Shown here one piece after another: positions 27,701 through 36,156 of a DNA stretch of 64,000 nucleotides. A program made the translations under genes and the position numbers. The stretch covers positions 1,913,815-1,977,814 of the forward strand of contig NZ_CH902584.1 in the NCBI RefSeq assembly GCF_000152845.1, written 5' to 3'. Positions within the stretch are counted from its first letter, which is position 1. Each line of letters starts with the position of its first letter. A model generated the notes under the pieces. That model worked only from the letters and a program-made list of their open reading frames with translations. It ran no database searches and was not told the origin of the DNA. Origin of the DNA: Roseovarius sp. 217 (GTDB lineage Bacteria; Pseudomonadota; Alphaproteobacteria; Rhodobacterales; Rhodobacteraceae).

Positions 27701-28049
27701 CATCGACGGCGGGGCTGGCAATGATACGATCAACGCGGGCGCTGGCAATGACGTGATCACTGGCGGCACCGGCGCGGATCAATTCGTGTTCGCATCCTTC
27801 TTTGAGGGCGAGGCGGATGTGGTCACTGATTTCGAGGATGGTATCGACAGCTTCTTCATCCGGCGGGTGGACCCTGATACCGGCGTTGAGAATATCACCA
27901 ACGGTGGCAACGGTCTGGCCGGATTCGTGGCGGCGATGAATATCACCGACACCGCCGTGGGCGCACAAATGACCGTCAACGGCAACACGATCCTCGTTGA
28001 GGGGATCACGGCGGCGCAACTGACAGTGGACGATTTCCAGTTCCTGTGA
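24753..28049 (+). CDS. RTX protein 3: six Calx-beta domains, Ig-like domain, RTX C-terminus
   Basis: This is a 1098-residue acidic protein without a signal peptide. Residues 1-704 are six Calx-beta domains in three alternating pairs: an A type opening S-x-EER-x-(S/A)FSSG and ending W-I-x-DNDG, and a B type opening (V/M)I(V/L)EG or similar with V-x-Y/W-x-T-x-x-GTA and ending ILDDDAG. Residues 706-794 form one Ig-like repeat resembling those in RTX1 (DGLGPFSFQWLRNGEAI). Residues 797-1006 are RTX nonapeptides. Residues 1008-1098 are the shared tail ending LTVDDFQFL. Calx-beta and RTX domains both bind calcium, so the protein should be rigid only in calcium-rich seawater. A surface adhesin or matrix role is likely, with type I secretion inferred from the tail. 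Confidence 0.87.
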   Translation: MLINISTTSIEERVSFSSGVLEFSVTLDEPSEGTVTVDFRTRQGTAFEFSDYTGRLGTLTFAPGETVKTITVQTESDSLDETDEFLEVELFNPTGGGTFANNADLVRALGWIEDNDGTVDDRAIAVSDPVIVEGDSGTTTARFTLTVSEAFGASTDIAWSTVNGTATDGSDFTGASGVATFLPGQTSAIVNIDVTGDNALEVAETFDLVVTPPPNVFSGGRGAVGTATILDDDAGVRTISVEDATIEERVAFSSGLLRFAVTLSEPSAGTVTVGFRTLQGTASEFMDFTGAINTITFNPGETTQWINIQTLSDTLDEVDEFLELELFDPVGAVLAGGGDQIRATGWILDNDGTADDRALQISDPMILEGEAVQFTARLSRPADGDTVVSYTTSGGTAQSGVDFTAATGEFIFAPGQTLAAVTVASTADTAAERAESFDLVATAPSSTVFSGGRGAVGTATILDDDAGLRTISVADASIEERTSFSSGLLRFAVTLSAPSAGTVTVDFRTVPGTAQTSTDFTGASGTLTFAAGETTKWINIQSLSDTLDETDEAFELVLSEPTGAVLAGGVSELTAVGWILDNDGAPEDRALYVPDVTITEGDSGTSQAVFQARLSRASDNDIDVVYTSISQSAVAGSDFQATNGTLTFAPGQTTGAVFVPIIGNALQEDTIEEFQVNFAPDVTSVFSGPGFNATGTIFDNDFSNTLPTGAVTLNGSVVAGSTLTANTSSVADVDGLGPFSFQWLRNGEAIDAATGDSYTLLTLDIGSEIALRVAYTDGEGTNETLISSASLVAPVPGTEGNDLILAGPLGTLLEGLGGNDTLIGGDSDDTIAGGDGDDSIEGGGGDDNISASDGNDFVDAGAGNDSVGGGIDNDTIIGGDGDDVMGSGFGDDSVSGGAGNDVVAGGAGNDTLEGGDGADSMSGSFGNDLIFGGAGADDIGGGTGQDTIDAGAGNDQVGAGEGDDSVFGGDGNDFLAGGGRNDTIDGGAGNDTINAGAGNDVITGGTGADQFVFASFFEGEADVVTDFEDGIDSFFIRRVDPDTGVENITNGGNGLAGFVAAMNITDTAVGAQMTVNGNTILVEGITAAQLTVDDFQFL
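27507..28049 (+). repeat. Long direct repeat: 3' end of RTX3, copy of RTX2 3' end
   Basis: Second copy of the 543-bp repeat described at 23671-24213. RTX1 carries a more diverged homologue of the same cassette at about 16720-17268. Confidence 0.8.
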
Positions 28050-28260
28050 CATCTGAAACGAATGCGGCGCAATGCAAAGGGTATGCTTAAAAGCGCCCAA
28101 GTGCCGCGTTCGCGCGCTCAGTTTCGCGGCGCAGCTTGAGTGTGCCACAAGCGGTGGCCGCGTAGGTTCTACCAATTCACCCCTCTAAAAAGGGGAGGAT
28201 TATTCGTGGTCTGTTGACCGAAGCCGGGCCATATCAAACTTCTATCGGTTCGATCCGTGA

Positions 28261-29478
28261 TTACGCTTTCATCAACTCAGGCAAATCTCCCGTGAGGCCT
28301 GCTGCCTCGCGGATAAAGCCGCGACGCAGTCCAGAGACATGACTGATTGCTCCCATGCCGAGGTCGCGGGCGGCGCGCAGGAGCGGGTTGTCGTTGGAGA
28401 AGAGCCGGTTGGTGAGGTCAGTGGCCATGGCGAGCGTCGCGGTGTCGAACCGTCGCCATTGCTGGTAGCGGGCGAGAACATCCACTGCGGCCAAATCCTC
28501 ACCCCGACGGGTAGCGTCATCAATGACTTGCGCCAGAGCCGCCACATCGCGCAGCCCCGCATTGAGACCTTGCCCCGCGATAGGGTGCATCCCATGCGCG
28601 GCATCGCCGATCAGAGCAAGCCGGTCAGCGACAAAGCTATTGGCGACGGTCAGACTGAGGGGATAGGTAAAACGCGTGCCGCGCAGTTTGATCTCGCCCA
28701 GAAAATCACCAAACCTCGGACGCAGCACCTCCATGAATTCGGCATCGGGCAAGGATGCGAAACGCGCGGCGGTGGCGTCCGTTTCAGACCAGACAATCGA
28801 GCTTACATTGCCCGGGAGCGGCAAGATGGCGAGCGGGCCGGGGGGCATGAAGAACTGGTGCGCAATGCCCTGATGCGGTAAGTCATGCTCGATGGCGGCG
28901 ACAAGGGCGGTTTGGCCATAGCCCCAGCCGGTCCGCCGGATGCCCGCGCGCGCGGCGGTGCCCGAGGCGCGCCCATCGGCACCGATGAGCAGCCGCCCGG
29001 TAAGGGTTTTGCCCGAGGCGAGTGTGACCGTGATGCCGGTGGCGTGGCTCTCTTGCGCTGTCACCGTGTCGTTCGAGACCTGTGTGATCAGGGGCTCTTC
29101 GGCCATGGCCTCGAGCAACGCGCGGCGCAGGTAGCGGTCTTCGAGCATATGGCCCATCGGGCCTTCTTCAATCTCGGCATGGTCGAAATGCAGGAAAAAC
29201 GGCGATGGCCCCTCGCCCGCGCGCCCGTCCGAGACCTTGATTTCCAGCATCGGCTGGGCGTGATCCGCCACGCGGTCCCAGATACCAAGGTTGTGCAAAA
29301 GCCGCACCGAGGCGAGCGCCAATGCATAGGCGCGCCCATCAAAGGCCACGTTCTTGCGGGTGGGTTCGGGCAGGGCGTCAATCACCGTGCTGGACAGCCG
29401 CGCCTTTGCGGCGGCAAGGGCGAGCGCGGGGCCGTTGAGGCCGCCACCGACGATCAGAAGGTCGCTGTCATGTGTCAT
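28261..29478 (-). CDS. UbiH/COQ6-family FAD-dependent hydroxylase
   Basis: The 405-residue flavin monooxygenase of the ubiquinone biosynthesis hydroxylase family has an N-terminal FAD fold LLIVGGGLNGPALALAAAKA, a central DG motif LLIGADGRASGTA, and the second FAD motif GDAAHGMHPIAGQGLNAGLRD that defines the UbiH/COQ6 group. ATG at 29478 (MTHDSDLL) is chosen because it starts just before the dinucleotide fold; ATG at 29514 is possible. It probably hydroxylates the aromatic ring of a ubiquinone precursor at the membrane. Which ring position (UbiH, UbiF or UbiI-like) cannot be decided from sequence alone. It is divergent from the amidase gene across 85 bp. Confidence 0.85.
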   Translation of the reverse strand: MTHDSDLLIVGGGLNGPALALAAAKARLSSTVIDALPEPTRKNVAFDGRAYALALASVRLLHNLGIWDRVADHAQPMLEIKVSDGRAGEGPSPFFLHFDHAEIEEGPMGHMLEDRYLRRALLEAMAEEPLITQVSNDTVTAQESHATGITVTLASGKTLTGRLLIGADGRASGTAARAGIRRTGWGYGQTALVAAIEHDLPHQGIAHQFFMPPGPLAILPLPGNVSSIVWSETDATAARFASLPDAEFMEVLRPRFGDFLGEIKLRGTRFTYPLSLTVANSFVADRLALIGDAAHGMHPIAGQGLNAGLRDVAALAQVIDDATRRGEDLAAVDVLARYQQWRRFDTATLAMATDLTNRLFSNDNPLLRAARDLGMGAISHVSGLRRGFIREAAGLTGDLPELMKA

Positions 29479-29563
29479 GCTGATCAATATGTGCGTGCGG
29501 GCGGGATTGTCCATGCGCCGCTCTGCCGCTAGCAATGGTTTTTGAAGCGAAAAGGGGGACGGG

Positions 29564-30907
29564 ATGAAGGACTGGCTGAAGAGGACGGCGGGCGATCTGG
29601 GGCGCGGCATTGCGCGCGGCGAGATCGACCCGGAGGCGCTCTGCGAGACCTATCTGAGTGCGATCATCGCTCATCCGCTGCGGGACCGCATTTACAGCGT
29701 TGTGACAGAAGCGCGCGCGCGGGCCGAGGCGGCGGCGGCGGCGGCGCGCGCCAAGGCGGGGCAGCGCCTGGGCCTTCTCGACGGGGTGCCCGTCAGTTGG
29801 AAAGATCTCTTTGACAGTGCAGGTATCGCGACCGAGGCGGGATCGGCTTTGCTCAAGGGCCGGGTGCCAGCACGTGACGCCGAAGTTTTGCACAATGCAA
29901 CGGCTGCGGGGCTGGTCTGTTTGGGCAAGACGCATATGAGCGAGTTGGCGTTTTCCGGTTTGGGGCTCAACCCGGTAACGGCAACGCCGCCTTGCGTGAA
30001 CAACGCCGATGCCGTGCCGGGCGGGTCATCCTCGGGAGCGGCGGCTAGCGTGGCCTTTGATCTGGCCCCTTGCGGGATCGGGTCGGACACAGGCGGGTCG
30101 GTGCGAATCCCGTCGGCTTGGAATGATCTGGTGGGGCTCAAGACTACGGCTGGGCGGGTTTCCTTGCAGGGGGTGGTGCCGCTCTGCCTGCGGTTTGACA
30201 CGGTGGGTCCGCTGGCGCGCTCGGTCGAGGATGCGGCCTTGATGCTGGCGGCGCTGGAGGGGCGAAAACCGGCGGATTTGCGCGGTCCGACGCTGGTGGG
30301 GCTGCGGTTTGCAGTGCTGCGCACCGGGGTGATGGAGGATATTCGCCCCGAGCCCGCGCGCGCGCATGAGGCGGCGCTGGCCGCTTTGCGCGATGCGGGC
30401 GCGGTCATTGAGGATATCGAAGCACCCGAGGTGGCCGAGGCGCTGCCGCTCTCGCCGGTGCTGTTCACGGGCGAGGCCTATGGTCTCTGGCGTGAGGTGA
30501 TCGAGGCGGCACCGGGCAAGATGTTTGCGCCGATTCTGGAGCGGTTCCGCAGTGGCAAGGATATAAGTGCTGCGGATTACGTGGCGGGGTGGCGCAAGCT
30601 CGAGGCGCTGCGCGCGGTGTGGAACGCGCGGGTGGCGGGCTATGACGCGGTGCTGATGCCCACGGCCCCCAACCTGCCGCCCGATCAGGTGCGGCTTTTG
30701 GCCGACCCTGACTATTACGTGACTGAGAACCTGCTCACCTTGCGCAACACGCGGGTGGCCAATCTCTTGGGGCTCTGTGCCGTTACGCTGCCGACGGGGG
30801 TGCCGAGTTGCGGTCTCACGCTCTGCGGTCAGCCCTATGCGGAGGAGCGGCTATTGCGGGTGGCGCAGGCGGTGGAGGATATTCTCTGCCCCCGGCGCGA
30901 GGGTTAG
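29564..30907 (+). CDS. Amidase (amidase-signature family)
   Basis: The 447-residue amidase-signature enzyme has the Ser-cisSer-Lys triad visible: Lys in VSWKDLFD, the Gly/Ser-rich PGGSSSGAAASVA, and GSDTGGSVRIPSAWNDLVGLK with the nucleophilic Ser. The length and LDGVPVSWKD opening resemble GatA. There is no gatC or gatB nearby, so it is more likely a stand-alone amidase than the tRNA amidotransferase subunit. The substrate is unknown. The PaiB-like gene begins four bases after its stop, indicating an operon with it and possibly the GST. Confidence 0.88.
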   Translation: MKDWLKRTAGDLGRGIARGEIDPEALCETYLSAIIAHPLRDRIYSVVTEARARAEAAAAAARAKAGQRLGLLDGVPVSWKDLFDSAGIATEAGSALLKGRVPARDAEVLHNATAAGLVCLGKTHMSELAFSGLGLNPVTATPPCVNNADAVPGGSSSGAAASVAFDLAPCGIGSDTGGSVRIPSAWNDLVGLKTTAGRVSLQGVVPLCLRFDTVGPLARSVEDAALMLAALEGRKPADLRGPTLVGLRFAVLRTGVMEDIRPEPARAHEAALAALRDAGAVIEDIEAPEVAEALPLSPVLFTGEAYGLWREVIEAAPGKMFAPILERFRSGKDISAADYVAGWRKLEALRAVWNARVAGYDAVLMPTAPNLPPDQVRLLADPDYYVTENLLTLRNTRVANLLGLCAVTLPTGVPSCGLTLCGQPYAEERLLRVAQAVEDILCPRREG

Positions 30908-30911
30908 GGCC

Positions 30912-31535
30912 ATGCATCCCAACCCCGCCTTTCGCCAGACGCCGAGCGCGCGCAATCTGGAGTTCGCCCGCGCCCGTGGCTTTGGAATTTTAGCCGTTTG
31001 CAGCCCCGAGGGGCCGCTGATGAGCCATATTCCGTTTCTATTGAATGCCGAGGGTACGTTGGCCGAGTTTCATCTGGTGCGGTCCAACCCGATTGCGCGG
31101 CTGATGTCCGGGGGGGCATTCCGCGCGCGTTTGGCGATTGAGGGGCCACATTCTTACGTTTCGCCTGACTGGTATGGGGTCGAGGATCAGGTGCCCACGT
31201 GGAATTACGTGGCTGTGCATCTGGTGGGTGAGGTCACGTTGCAGCCGCAAGAGGGAATGCGCGACCTGCTCGACCGGCAATCGGCAGGGTTCGAGGCGCG
31301 GCTTGCGCCCAAGCCGGAATGGCGGGCGGACAAGATGACGCCGGAGGTGCTCGAACGGATGATGCGGCAGATCGTGCCCTGTGCGATGCGGGTGGAGGAG
31401 ATCGCGGGCACGTGGAAATTGGGGCAGAACAAGCCCGAGGATGTGCGCCTGCGCGCCGCCGATCATCTGGGCCCGGCGGGGCAGGGGCAAGAGACCGACC
31501 TCTTGGCGGATTGGATGCGCGCGCCGCCTGCGTGA
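30912..31535 (+). CDS. FMN-binding negative transcriptional regulator (PaiB-like)
   Basis: The 207-residue protein is of the PaiB/FMN_bind_2 family. It opens MHPNPAFRQTP and has MSHIPFLLN for the split-barrel flavin site, ARLAIEGPHSYVSPDWYG and VPTWNYVAVHLVGEV, all conserved in the family, and a terminal KLGQNKPEDVRL. Such proteins bind FMN. PaiB in Bacillus affects sporulation and protease genes, but in Proteobacteria the role is unclear. ATG at 30912 lies five bases after the amidase stop, fixing the start. Confidence 0.85.
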   Translation: MHPNPAFRQTPSARNLEFARARGFGILAVCSPEGPLMSHIPFLLNAEGTLAEFHLVRSNPIARLMSGGAFRARLAIEGPHSYVSPDWYGVEDQVPTWNYVAVHLVGEVTLQPQEGMRDLLDRQSAGFEARLAPKPEWRADKMTPEVLERMMRQIVPCAMRVEEIAGTWKLGQNKPEDVRLRAADHLGPAGQGQETDLLADWMRAPPA

Positions 31536-31596
31536 GCGGCTTTACAGCGCCGGGGGCTGGGCCTAGGGTCGCGCCGAACAGTATTCGGAGCGCGCC

Positions 31597-32199
31597 ATGA
31601 AACTCATTTCCTCGCCTTTGTCCCCCTTTGTTCGCAAGGTCCGCGTGCTCTTGCTGGAGAGCGGGTTGACGGATCAGGTCGAGGTGGTCGATGTGACCAC
31701 CACGCCGCTGGAGACCGATCCGCAGGCTGCGGCGGCCAACCCGCTGGGCAAGATCCCCGCGCTGGTGCGGCTCGATGGTCCGGCGATTCACGACAGCCGG
31801 GTGATCACGCGGTATTTGGATGCTCGCGCAGGTGGCAGGTTCTATCCCGAGGCGCGGCTCTGGGAGGTGCTGACGCTGGAGGCGATAGCCGAGGGTATCA
31901 TGGAGGCGGCGCTGTCGATGACATATGAGGCGCGGTTTCGGCCCGAAGAGATGCGCTATGCCCCTTGGGTCGAGGGGCAATGGGCCAAGGTGGCGCGGGC
32001 GCTTGATGCCGTGGAGGCGCGCTGGATGAGCCATCTGGCGGGACCGCTCGACATGAGCCACATCGCCATGGGCTGTGCGCTGGCCTATCTCGATTTCCGC
32101 CATGACACGCGCAATTGGCGAACGGGAAACCCCGCGCTTGCGGAGTGGTATGCCGGGTTCACTGCACGTGACAGCATGGTAAAAACGGCACCAGCCTGA
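31597..32199 (+). CDS. Glutathione S-transferase family protein
   Basis: The 200-residue protein has an N-terminal thioredoxin-fold domain (MKLISSPLSPFVRKVRVLLLE, with Ser residues at the usual catalytic position, and NPLGKIPALV with the cis-Pro). The glutathione-contact IHDSRVITRYLD follows, then a C-terminal helical domain. It is cytoplasmic and probably in detoxification. It starts 61 bp after the PaiB-like gene. Confidence 0.85.
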   Translation: MKLISSPLSPFVRKVRVLLLESGLTDQVEVVDVTTTPLETDPQAAAANPLGKIPALVRLDGPAIHDSRVITRYLDARAGGRFYPEARLWEVLTLEAIAEGIMEAALSMTYEARFRPEEMRYAPWVEGQWAKVARALDAVEARWMSHLAGPLDMSHIAMGCALAYLDFRHDTRNWRTGNPALAEWYAGFTARDSMVKTAPA

Positions 32200-32527
32200 T
32201 CCATAGCGTAGGTGCTGCGAGACTGATCCGTGACGTGAAAAGGTGAAACTGGCCCCTTTCGTATATGTGGGTTTTTGTTTCATTTTCGTGGAGATCGCCA
32301 TGATGGTGACCAAAGTGCACCTAAGATGGAGGTTATAAGTTGCTTCGGGTCTGTGATCCGAGCATCACAAGCGCGACAGATGCGCGCTCCGATCACTTCT
32401 TGAGGTATTGCAGGCTGGACGGCCCCCCAAAGCCCCGCTAAATAGCCGCACAGACTGACTGCGGGAATCCCGTGGCCAAACATCGTATGAGGCCGATTGC
32501 GGCTCTGATATATAGGGAGTAATTCTC
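32200..32527. other. Promoter region of the cytochrome bc1 operon
   Basis: These 328 bp contain no recognisable gene. The right end has a TATATAGGGAG segment whose GGGAG is the ribosome-binding site of petA. The promoter of petABC must lie here, but no clear -35/-10 pair could be assigned. Confidence 0.6.
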
Positions 32528-33088
32528 GTGTCCCACGCAGAAGATCACGAAGGCACCCGGAGGGATTTCCTCTATTATGCGACCGCAGGCGCGGGCGCCG
32601 TGACCGCAGGCGCGGCCATCTGGCCGCTCGTCAACCAGATGAACCCCTCGGCGGATGTTCAGGCCCTGTCCTCGATCCGCGTGGATGTTTCGGGTGTTGA
32701 GCCCGGCACGCAGATCAGCGTCAAGTTTCTGGGCAAGCCGGTGTTTATCCGTCGCCGCACGGAAAAAGAGATCGAAGCCGCCCGTGCCGTTGAGTTGACG
32801 GAACTGCCGGACCAGAATGCACAGAACCGCAACGACATGGCGCTTGATGCATCGGACCAGAACCGCACGCTGGACGAGGCGGGCGAATGGCTGGTGATGA
32901 TCGGAGTTTGCACCCATCTGGGCTGTGTGCCCATCGGCGACGGTTCGGGCGATTTTGGCGGCTGGTTCTGCCCCTGCCACGGATCGCATTACGACACGGC
33001 TGGCCGTATCCGCAAGGGTCCGGCGCCTGAGAACCTGTGGATTCCCGTCGCTTCTTTCATCGACGAAACCACGATCCAACTGGGATAA
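32528..33088 (+). CDS. petA: Ubiquinol-cytochrome c reductase, Rieske iron-sulfur subunit
   Basis: The 186-residue Rieske protein of complex III (bc1) starts at GTG 32528, behind GGGAG. A twin-arginine motif ([17 protein letters not shown]) and one membrane helix anchor it with the cluster domain in the periplasm. The 2Fe-2S ligands are in CTHLGC and CPCHGSH. It moves electrons from ubiquinol to cytochrome c1. First gene of the conserved petABC (fbcFBC) operon, 12 bp before petB. Confidence 0.95.
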   Translation: MSHAEDHEGTRRDFLYYATAGAGAVTAGAAIWPLVNQMNPSADVQALSSIRVDVSGVEPGTQISVKFLGKPVFIRRRTEKEIEAARAVELTELPDQNAQNRNDMALDASDQNRTLDEAGEWLVMIGVCTHLGCVPIGDGSGDFGGWFCPCHGSHYDTAGRIRKGPAPENLWIPVASFIDETTIQLG

Positions 33089-33100
33089 GGAAACGCGCAA

Positions 33101-34423
33101 ATGTCCGGAATTCCGCACGATCACTACGAGCCCAAGACGGGCGGCGAGAAATGGCTTCATTCGCGCCTTCCCATCGTCGGCTTGCTCTATGACACCATCA
33201 TGATCCCCACGCCCAAGAACCTGAACTGGATGTGGATCTGGGGGATCGTTCTGACGTTCTGTCTGGTGCTGCAAATCGTCACCGGCATCATTCTGGTGAT
33301 GCATTACACACCGCATGTCGATCTGGCCTTTGCCAGCATCGAGCATATCATGCGCAACGTGAACGGCGGCCATTTCATCCGCTACCTGCATATGAACGGC
33401 GCGTCGCTGTTCTTTGTCGCGGTTTATCTGCACATTTTCCGCGGTCTCTATTATGGCTCTTACAAAGCCCCGCGTGAGGTGACGTGGATCATCGGCATGT
33501 TGATCTATCTGGCGATGATGGGCACGGCGTTCATGGGCTACGTGCTGCCTTGGGGCCAGATGTCGTTCTGGGGGGCTACGGTGATCACCGGACTCTTTGG
33601 CGCGATCCCGTTCATTGGCGACTCGATCCAGACTTGGCTCTTGGGTGGGCCGGCGGTGGACAATGCCACGCTCAACCGCTTTTTCTCGCTGCATTACCTC
33701 TTGCCGTTCGTGATCGCGGCGCTGGTGGCGTTGCATATCTGGGCGTTCCACACCACGGGCAACAACAACCCCACCGGTGTAGACGTGCGCCGCACCTCCA
33801 AGGCCGATGCCGAGCGCGATACGGTGTCGTTCTGGCCGTATTTCGTGATCAAGGACCTCTTTGCTCTTGCGGTGATCATGGTGGTGTTCTTTGCGGTTGT
33901 CGGCTTTATGCCCAACTACCTTGGCCACCCCGACAACTACATCGAAGCAAATCCGCTGGTCACGCCCGCTCATATCGTGCCGGAATGGTATTTCCTGCCA
34001 TTCTACGCGATCCTGCGCGCCTTTACTGCCGATGTCTGGGTGGTGATGTTCGCCAACTGGATCACCGGTGGTATCGTGGATGCCAAATTCTTTGGCGTGC
34101 TGGCGATGTTCGGTGCCATTGCGGTGATGGCGCTCGCGCCCTGGCTTGATACCTCTTCGGTGCGGTCGGGCCGCTATCGCCCGATGTTCAAGTGGTGGTT
34201 CTGGCTTTTGGTGATCGACTTTGTCGTTCTGATGTGGGTGGGGGCAATGCCCGCAGAGCCGCCCTATTCAACGATCTCGCTGATCGCATCGGCCTATTGG
34301 TTCGCCTATTTCCTGGTGATCCTGCCGCTCTTGGGCGTGATTGAGAAACCTGAGGCCCAGCCTGCCACCATCGAGGAAGATTTCGATGCGCATTATGGCA
34401 AGGCCCACACGCCCGCCGAATAA
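33101..34423 (+). CDS. petB: Cytochrome b of the bc1 complex
   Basis: The 440-residue protein has eight membrane helices, the undivided cytochrome b of proteobacterial bc1. Heme-ligand histidines are in the pairs [14 protein letters not shown] / [12 protein letters not shown] and [20 protein letters not shown]. The quinol-oxidation site motif [15 protein letters not shown] (PEWY) is intact, as is the first helix [12 protein letters not shown]. It is the central catalytic subunit of the Q cycle in the inner membrane. 10 bp separate it from petC. Confidence 0.96.
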   Translation: MSGIPHDHYEPKTGGEKWLHSRLPIVGLLYDTIMIPTPKNLNWMWIWGIVLTFCLVLQIVTGIILVMHYTPHVDLAFASIEHIMRNVNGGHFIRYLHMNGASLFFVAVYLHIFRGLYYGSYKAPREVTWIIGMLIYLAMMGTAFMGYVLPWGQMSFWGATVITGLFGAIPFIGDSIQTWLLGGPAVDNATLNRFFSLHYLLPFVIAALVALHIWAFHTTGNNNPTGVDVRRTSKADAERDTVSFWPYFVIKDLFALAVIMVVFFAVVGFMPNYLGHPDNYIEANPLVTPAHIVPEWYFLPFYAILRAFTADVWVVMFANWITGGIVDAKFFGVLAMFGAIAVMALAPWLDTSSVRSGRYRPMFKWWFWLLVIDFVVLMWVGAMPAEPPYSTISLIASAYWFAYFLVILPLLGVIEKPEAQPATIEEDFDAHYGKAHTPAE

Positions 34424-34433
34424 GAAAGGACGG

Positions 34434-35285
34434 ATGACAATGTTCAAGACAACAGGCATTGCGGCCCTTGTGGCCCTGTCCCTCTCGACCGGCGGCGCGT
34501 TGGCCGCCGGGGGCGAGGGGCATATCGAGGACGTCGCCTTTTCGTTTGAAGGTCCGTTCGGCAAGTTCGACCAGAACCAGCTTCAGCGCGGTCTGAAGGT
34601 CTATACGCAGGTCTGCGCGGCCTGCCACGGCCTGCAATATGTTCCGCTGCGGACCCTGGGCGATGAGGGCGGGCCGCACCTGCCCGAGGATCAGGTCTTC
34701 GCCTATTCCGAGCAGTTCGAGGTGTTCGATCCGGAGCTTGACGATTTTCGTCCGGCCACGCCGACCGACCATTTCCCGGCTGTGACCTCGGCCGGGGCCC
34801 CGGACCTGAGCCTGATGGCCAAGAAGCGGGCCGGATTTCATGGTCCCTATGGCACCGGTCTGAGCCAGCTCTTCAACGGGATGGGCGGGGCGGAATACAT
34901 CTACTCGCTGATGACCGGCTATCACGAGGCACCGGAATGTGCGCCGGAGGGTTTCACCGGCTCGTATAACGCGGCCTTTACCGCGGGTGGCTATCCCGCA
35001 GAGTGCAAGGACGAGCATGGGCATCACACGGTCCCCGGTAGCTGGATCGCCATGGGGCAGCCGCTCTGGGGCGACGATGTGGAATATGACGACGGCACCG
35101 CAGCTTCGCTGGAGCAACAGGCCGAGGATGTCGCGGCGTTCCTGATGTGGACCGCAGAGCCCAAGATGATGGCGCGCAAGCATGCGGGCCTGAGCGGCGT
35201 GATCTTTTTGACCATCCTCTCGGTGTTGCTCTATCTGACCAACAAGCGGATCTGGGCACCGATCAAGGGCAAAAAGACCAGCTAA
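34434..35285 (+). CDS. petC: Cytochrome c1
   Basis: The 283-residue c-type cytochrome of complex III carries a Sec signal peptide ([22 protein letters not shown]), the heme-attachment motif CAACH with the following GLQYVPLR typical of c1, and one C-terminal membrane anchor ([18 protein letters not shown]). ATG at 34434 or 34440 is the start, behind AAAGGA; the long upstream frame overlaps petB. A strong terminator follows and closes the operon. Confidence 0.95.
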   Translation: MTMFKTTGIAALVALSLSTGGALAAGGEGHIEDVAFSFEGPFGKFDQNQLQRGLKVYTQVCAACHGLQYVPLRTLGDEGGPHLPEDQVFAYSEQFEVFDPELDDFRPATPTDHFPAVTSAGAPDLSLMAKKRAGFHGPYGTGLSQLFNGMGGAEYIYSLMTGYHEAPECAPEGFTGSYNAAFTAGGYPAECKDEHGHHTVPGSWIAMGQPLWGDDVEYDDGTAASLEQQAEDVAAFLMWTAEPKMMARKHAGLSGVIFLTILSVLLYLTNKRIWAPIKGKKTS

Positions 35286-35306
35286 TCGCCGGATATGAGG
35301 GTGATA

Positions 35307-35338
35307 AACCCCCGCAGCCTCAGGCTCGCGGGGGTTTT
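35307..35338 (+). terminator. Rho-independent terminator of petABC
   Basis: AACCCCCGC and GCGGGGGTT form a long GC-rich stem around a loop that itself contains AGCCT/AGGCT, followed by TTTTCT. It starts 22 bp after the petC stop. Confidence 0.85.
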
Positions 35339-35424
35339 CTATTGGACGCACGGGCACATCAGATAGATTGATCTTTGATCCGGCAGGTTTATGTCTAAAT
35401 CTTCCAAAGATCAGGAGAGACGCA

Positions 35425-36093
35425 ATGCGCATCAATGCAGATTTTTCCCAACGTGTCGTGGTCAGGCCAGAGGATTATGATTGGGTGCAGTCGCCGGCCA
35501 CGGGGGTCGAGCGGATGATGCTGGACCGGATCGGTGATGAGGTGGCGCGCGCGACCACCCTCGTGCGTTTCGCGCCCGAGTCGTATTTTGACGCCCATAC
35601 CCACGGCGGCGGCGAGGAATTTTTGGTGCTGGAGGGTGTGTTTTCCGACGAGAGCGGCGATTATCCGGCGGGATCTTATGTGCGCAATCCGATTGGCACC
35701 AGTCATAAGCCGCATACCAAGGAGGGCTGCACGATCCTCGTCAAGCTCTACCAGTTTGATCGGTCGGATACCGCGCAATTCCATATCGACACAAAGAGCG
35801 CCGATTTTCGGCCCGGTCTGGTCGAGGGGCTGAGTGTGCTGCCGCTTCATACGGCGGTGAATGAGAACGTGGCCTTGGTGCGTTGGGCCCCCGGCACGCG
35901 GTTCACGCCGCATCGGCATTGGGGCGGCGAGGAGATTTTCGTGATCGAAGGCACCTTTGCGGATGAGCATGGTCGCTATCCGGCGGGAAGCTGGGTCCGC
36001 AGCCCGCATCTGTCAGAGCATAAACCCTATTCCGATGAGGGCTGTCTGATTTATGTGAAGACAGGGCATTTGCTGGAGCCGGTTGCGGCGTGA
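35425..36093 (+). CDS. Double-cupin protein, ChrR-like
   Basis: The 222-residue protein has two cupin barrels. Each carries the metal-binding motif: HTHGGGEEFLVLEG in the first half (about residues 59-72) and HRHWGGEEIFVIEG in the second (about 164-177). It resembles the C-terminal domain of the anti-sigma factor ChrR but lacks the zinc-binding N-terminal domain, so anti-sigma activity is not expected. ATG at 35425 follows AGGAGAG. It is a cytoplasmic metal-dependent enzyme or sensor of unknown substrate, between terminators and alone. Confidence 0.8.
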   Translation: MRINADFSQRVVVRPEDYDWVQSPATGVERMMLDRIGDEVARATTLVRFAPESYFDAHTHGGGEEFLVLEGVFSDESGDYPAGSYVRNPIGTSHKPHTKEGCTILVKLYQFDRSDTAQFHIDTKSADFRPGLVEGLSVLPLHTAVNENVALVRWAPGTRFTPHRHWGGEEIFVIEGTFADEHGRYPAGSWVRSPHLSEHKPYSDEGCLIYVKTGHLLEPVAA

Positions 36094-36156
36094 TGGCGGC
36101 GATTTTCTAGAGCTTTTGGGTGTGCCCGCGCGAATTCTCTGGTGATGGCGCGCGCC

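Noticed and set aside
28178..28200. Terminator hairpin after RTX3 (CCCCT, CTAAAA, AGGGG)
   Set aside because: Only five pairs and no T-tract follows; not strong enough to list.
32438..33973. 511-residue minus-strand frame opposite petA and petB
   Set aside because: The cytochrome bc1 genes on the plus strand are certain; the opposite frame is His/Arg-rich shadow sequence.
35425..36093. Anti-sigma factor ChrR
   Set aside because: Only the cupin part is present (twice); the zinc-binding anti-sigma domain is absent and no rpoE-type sigma gene is adjacent.
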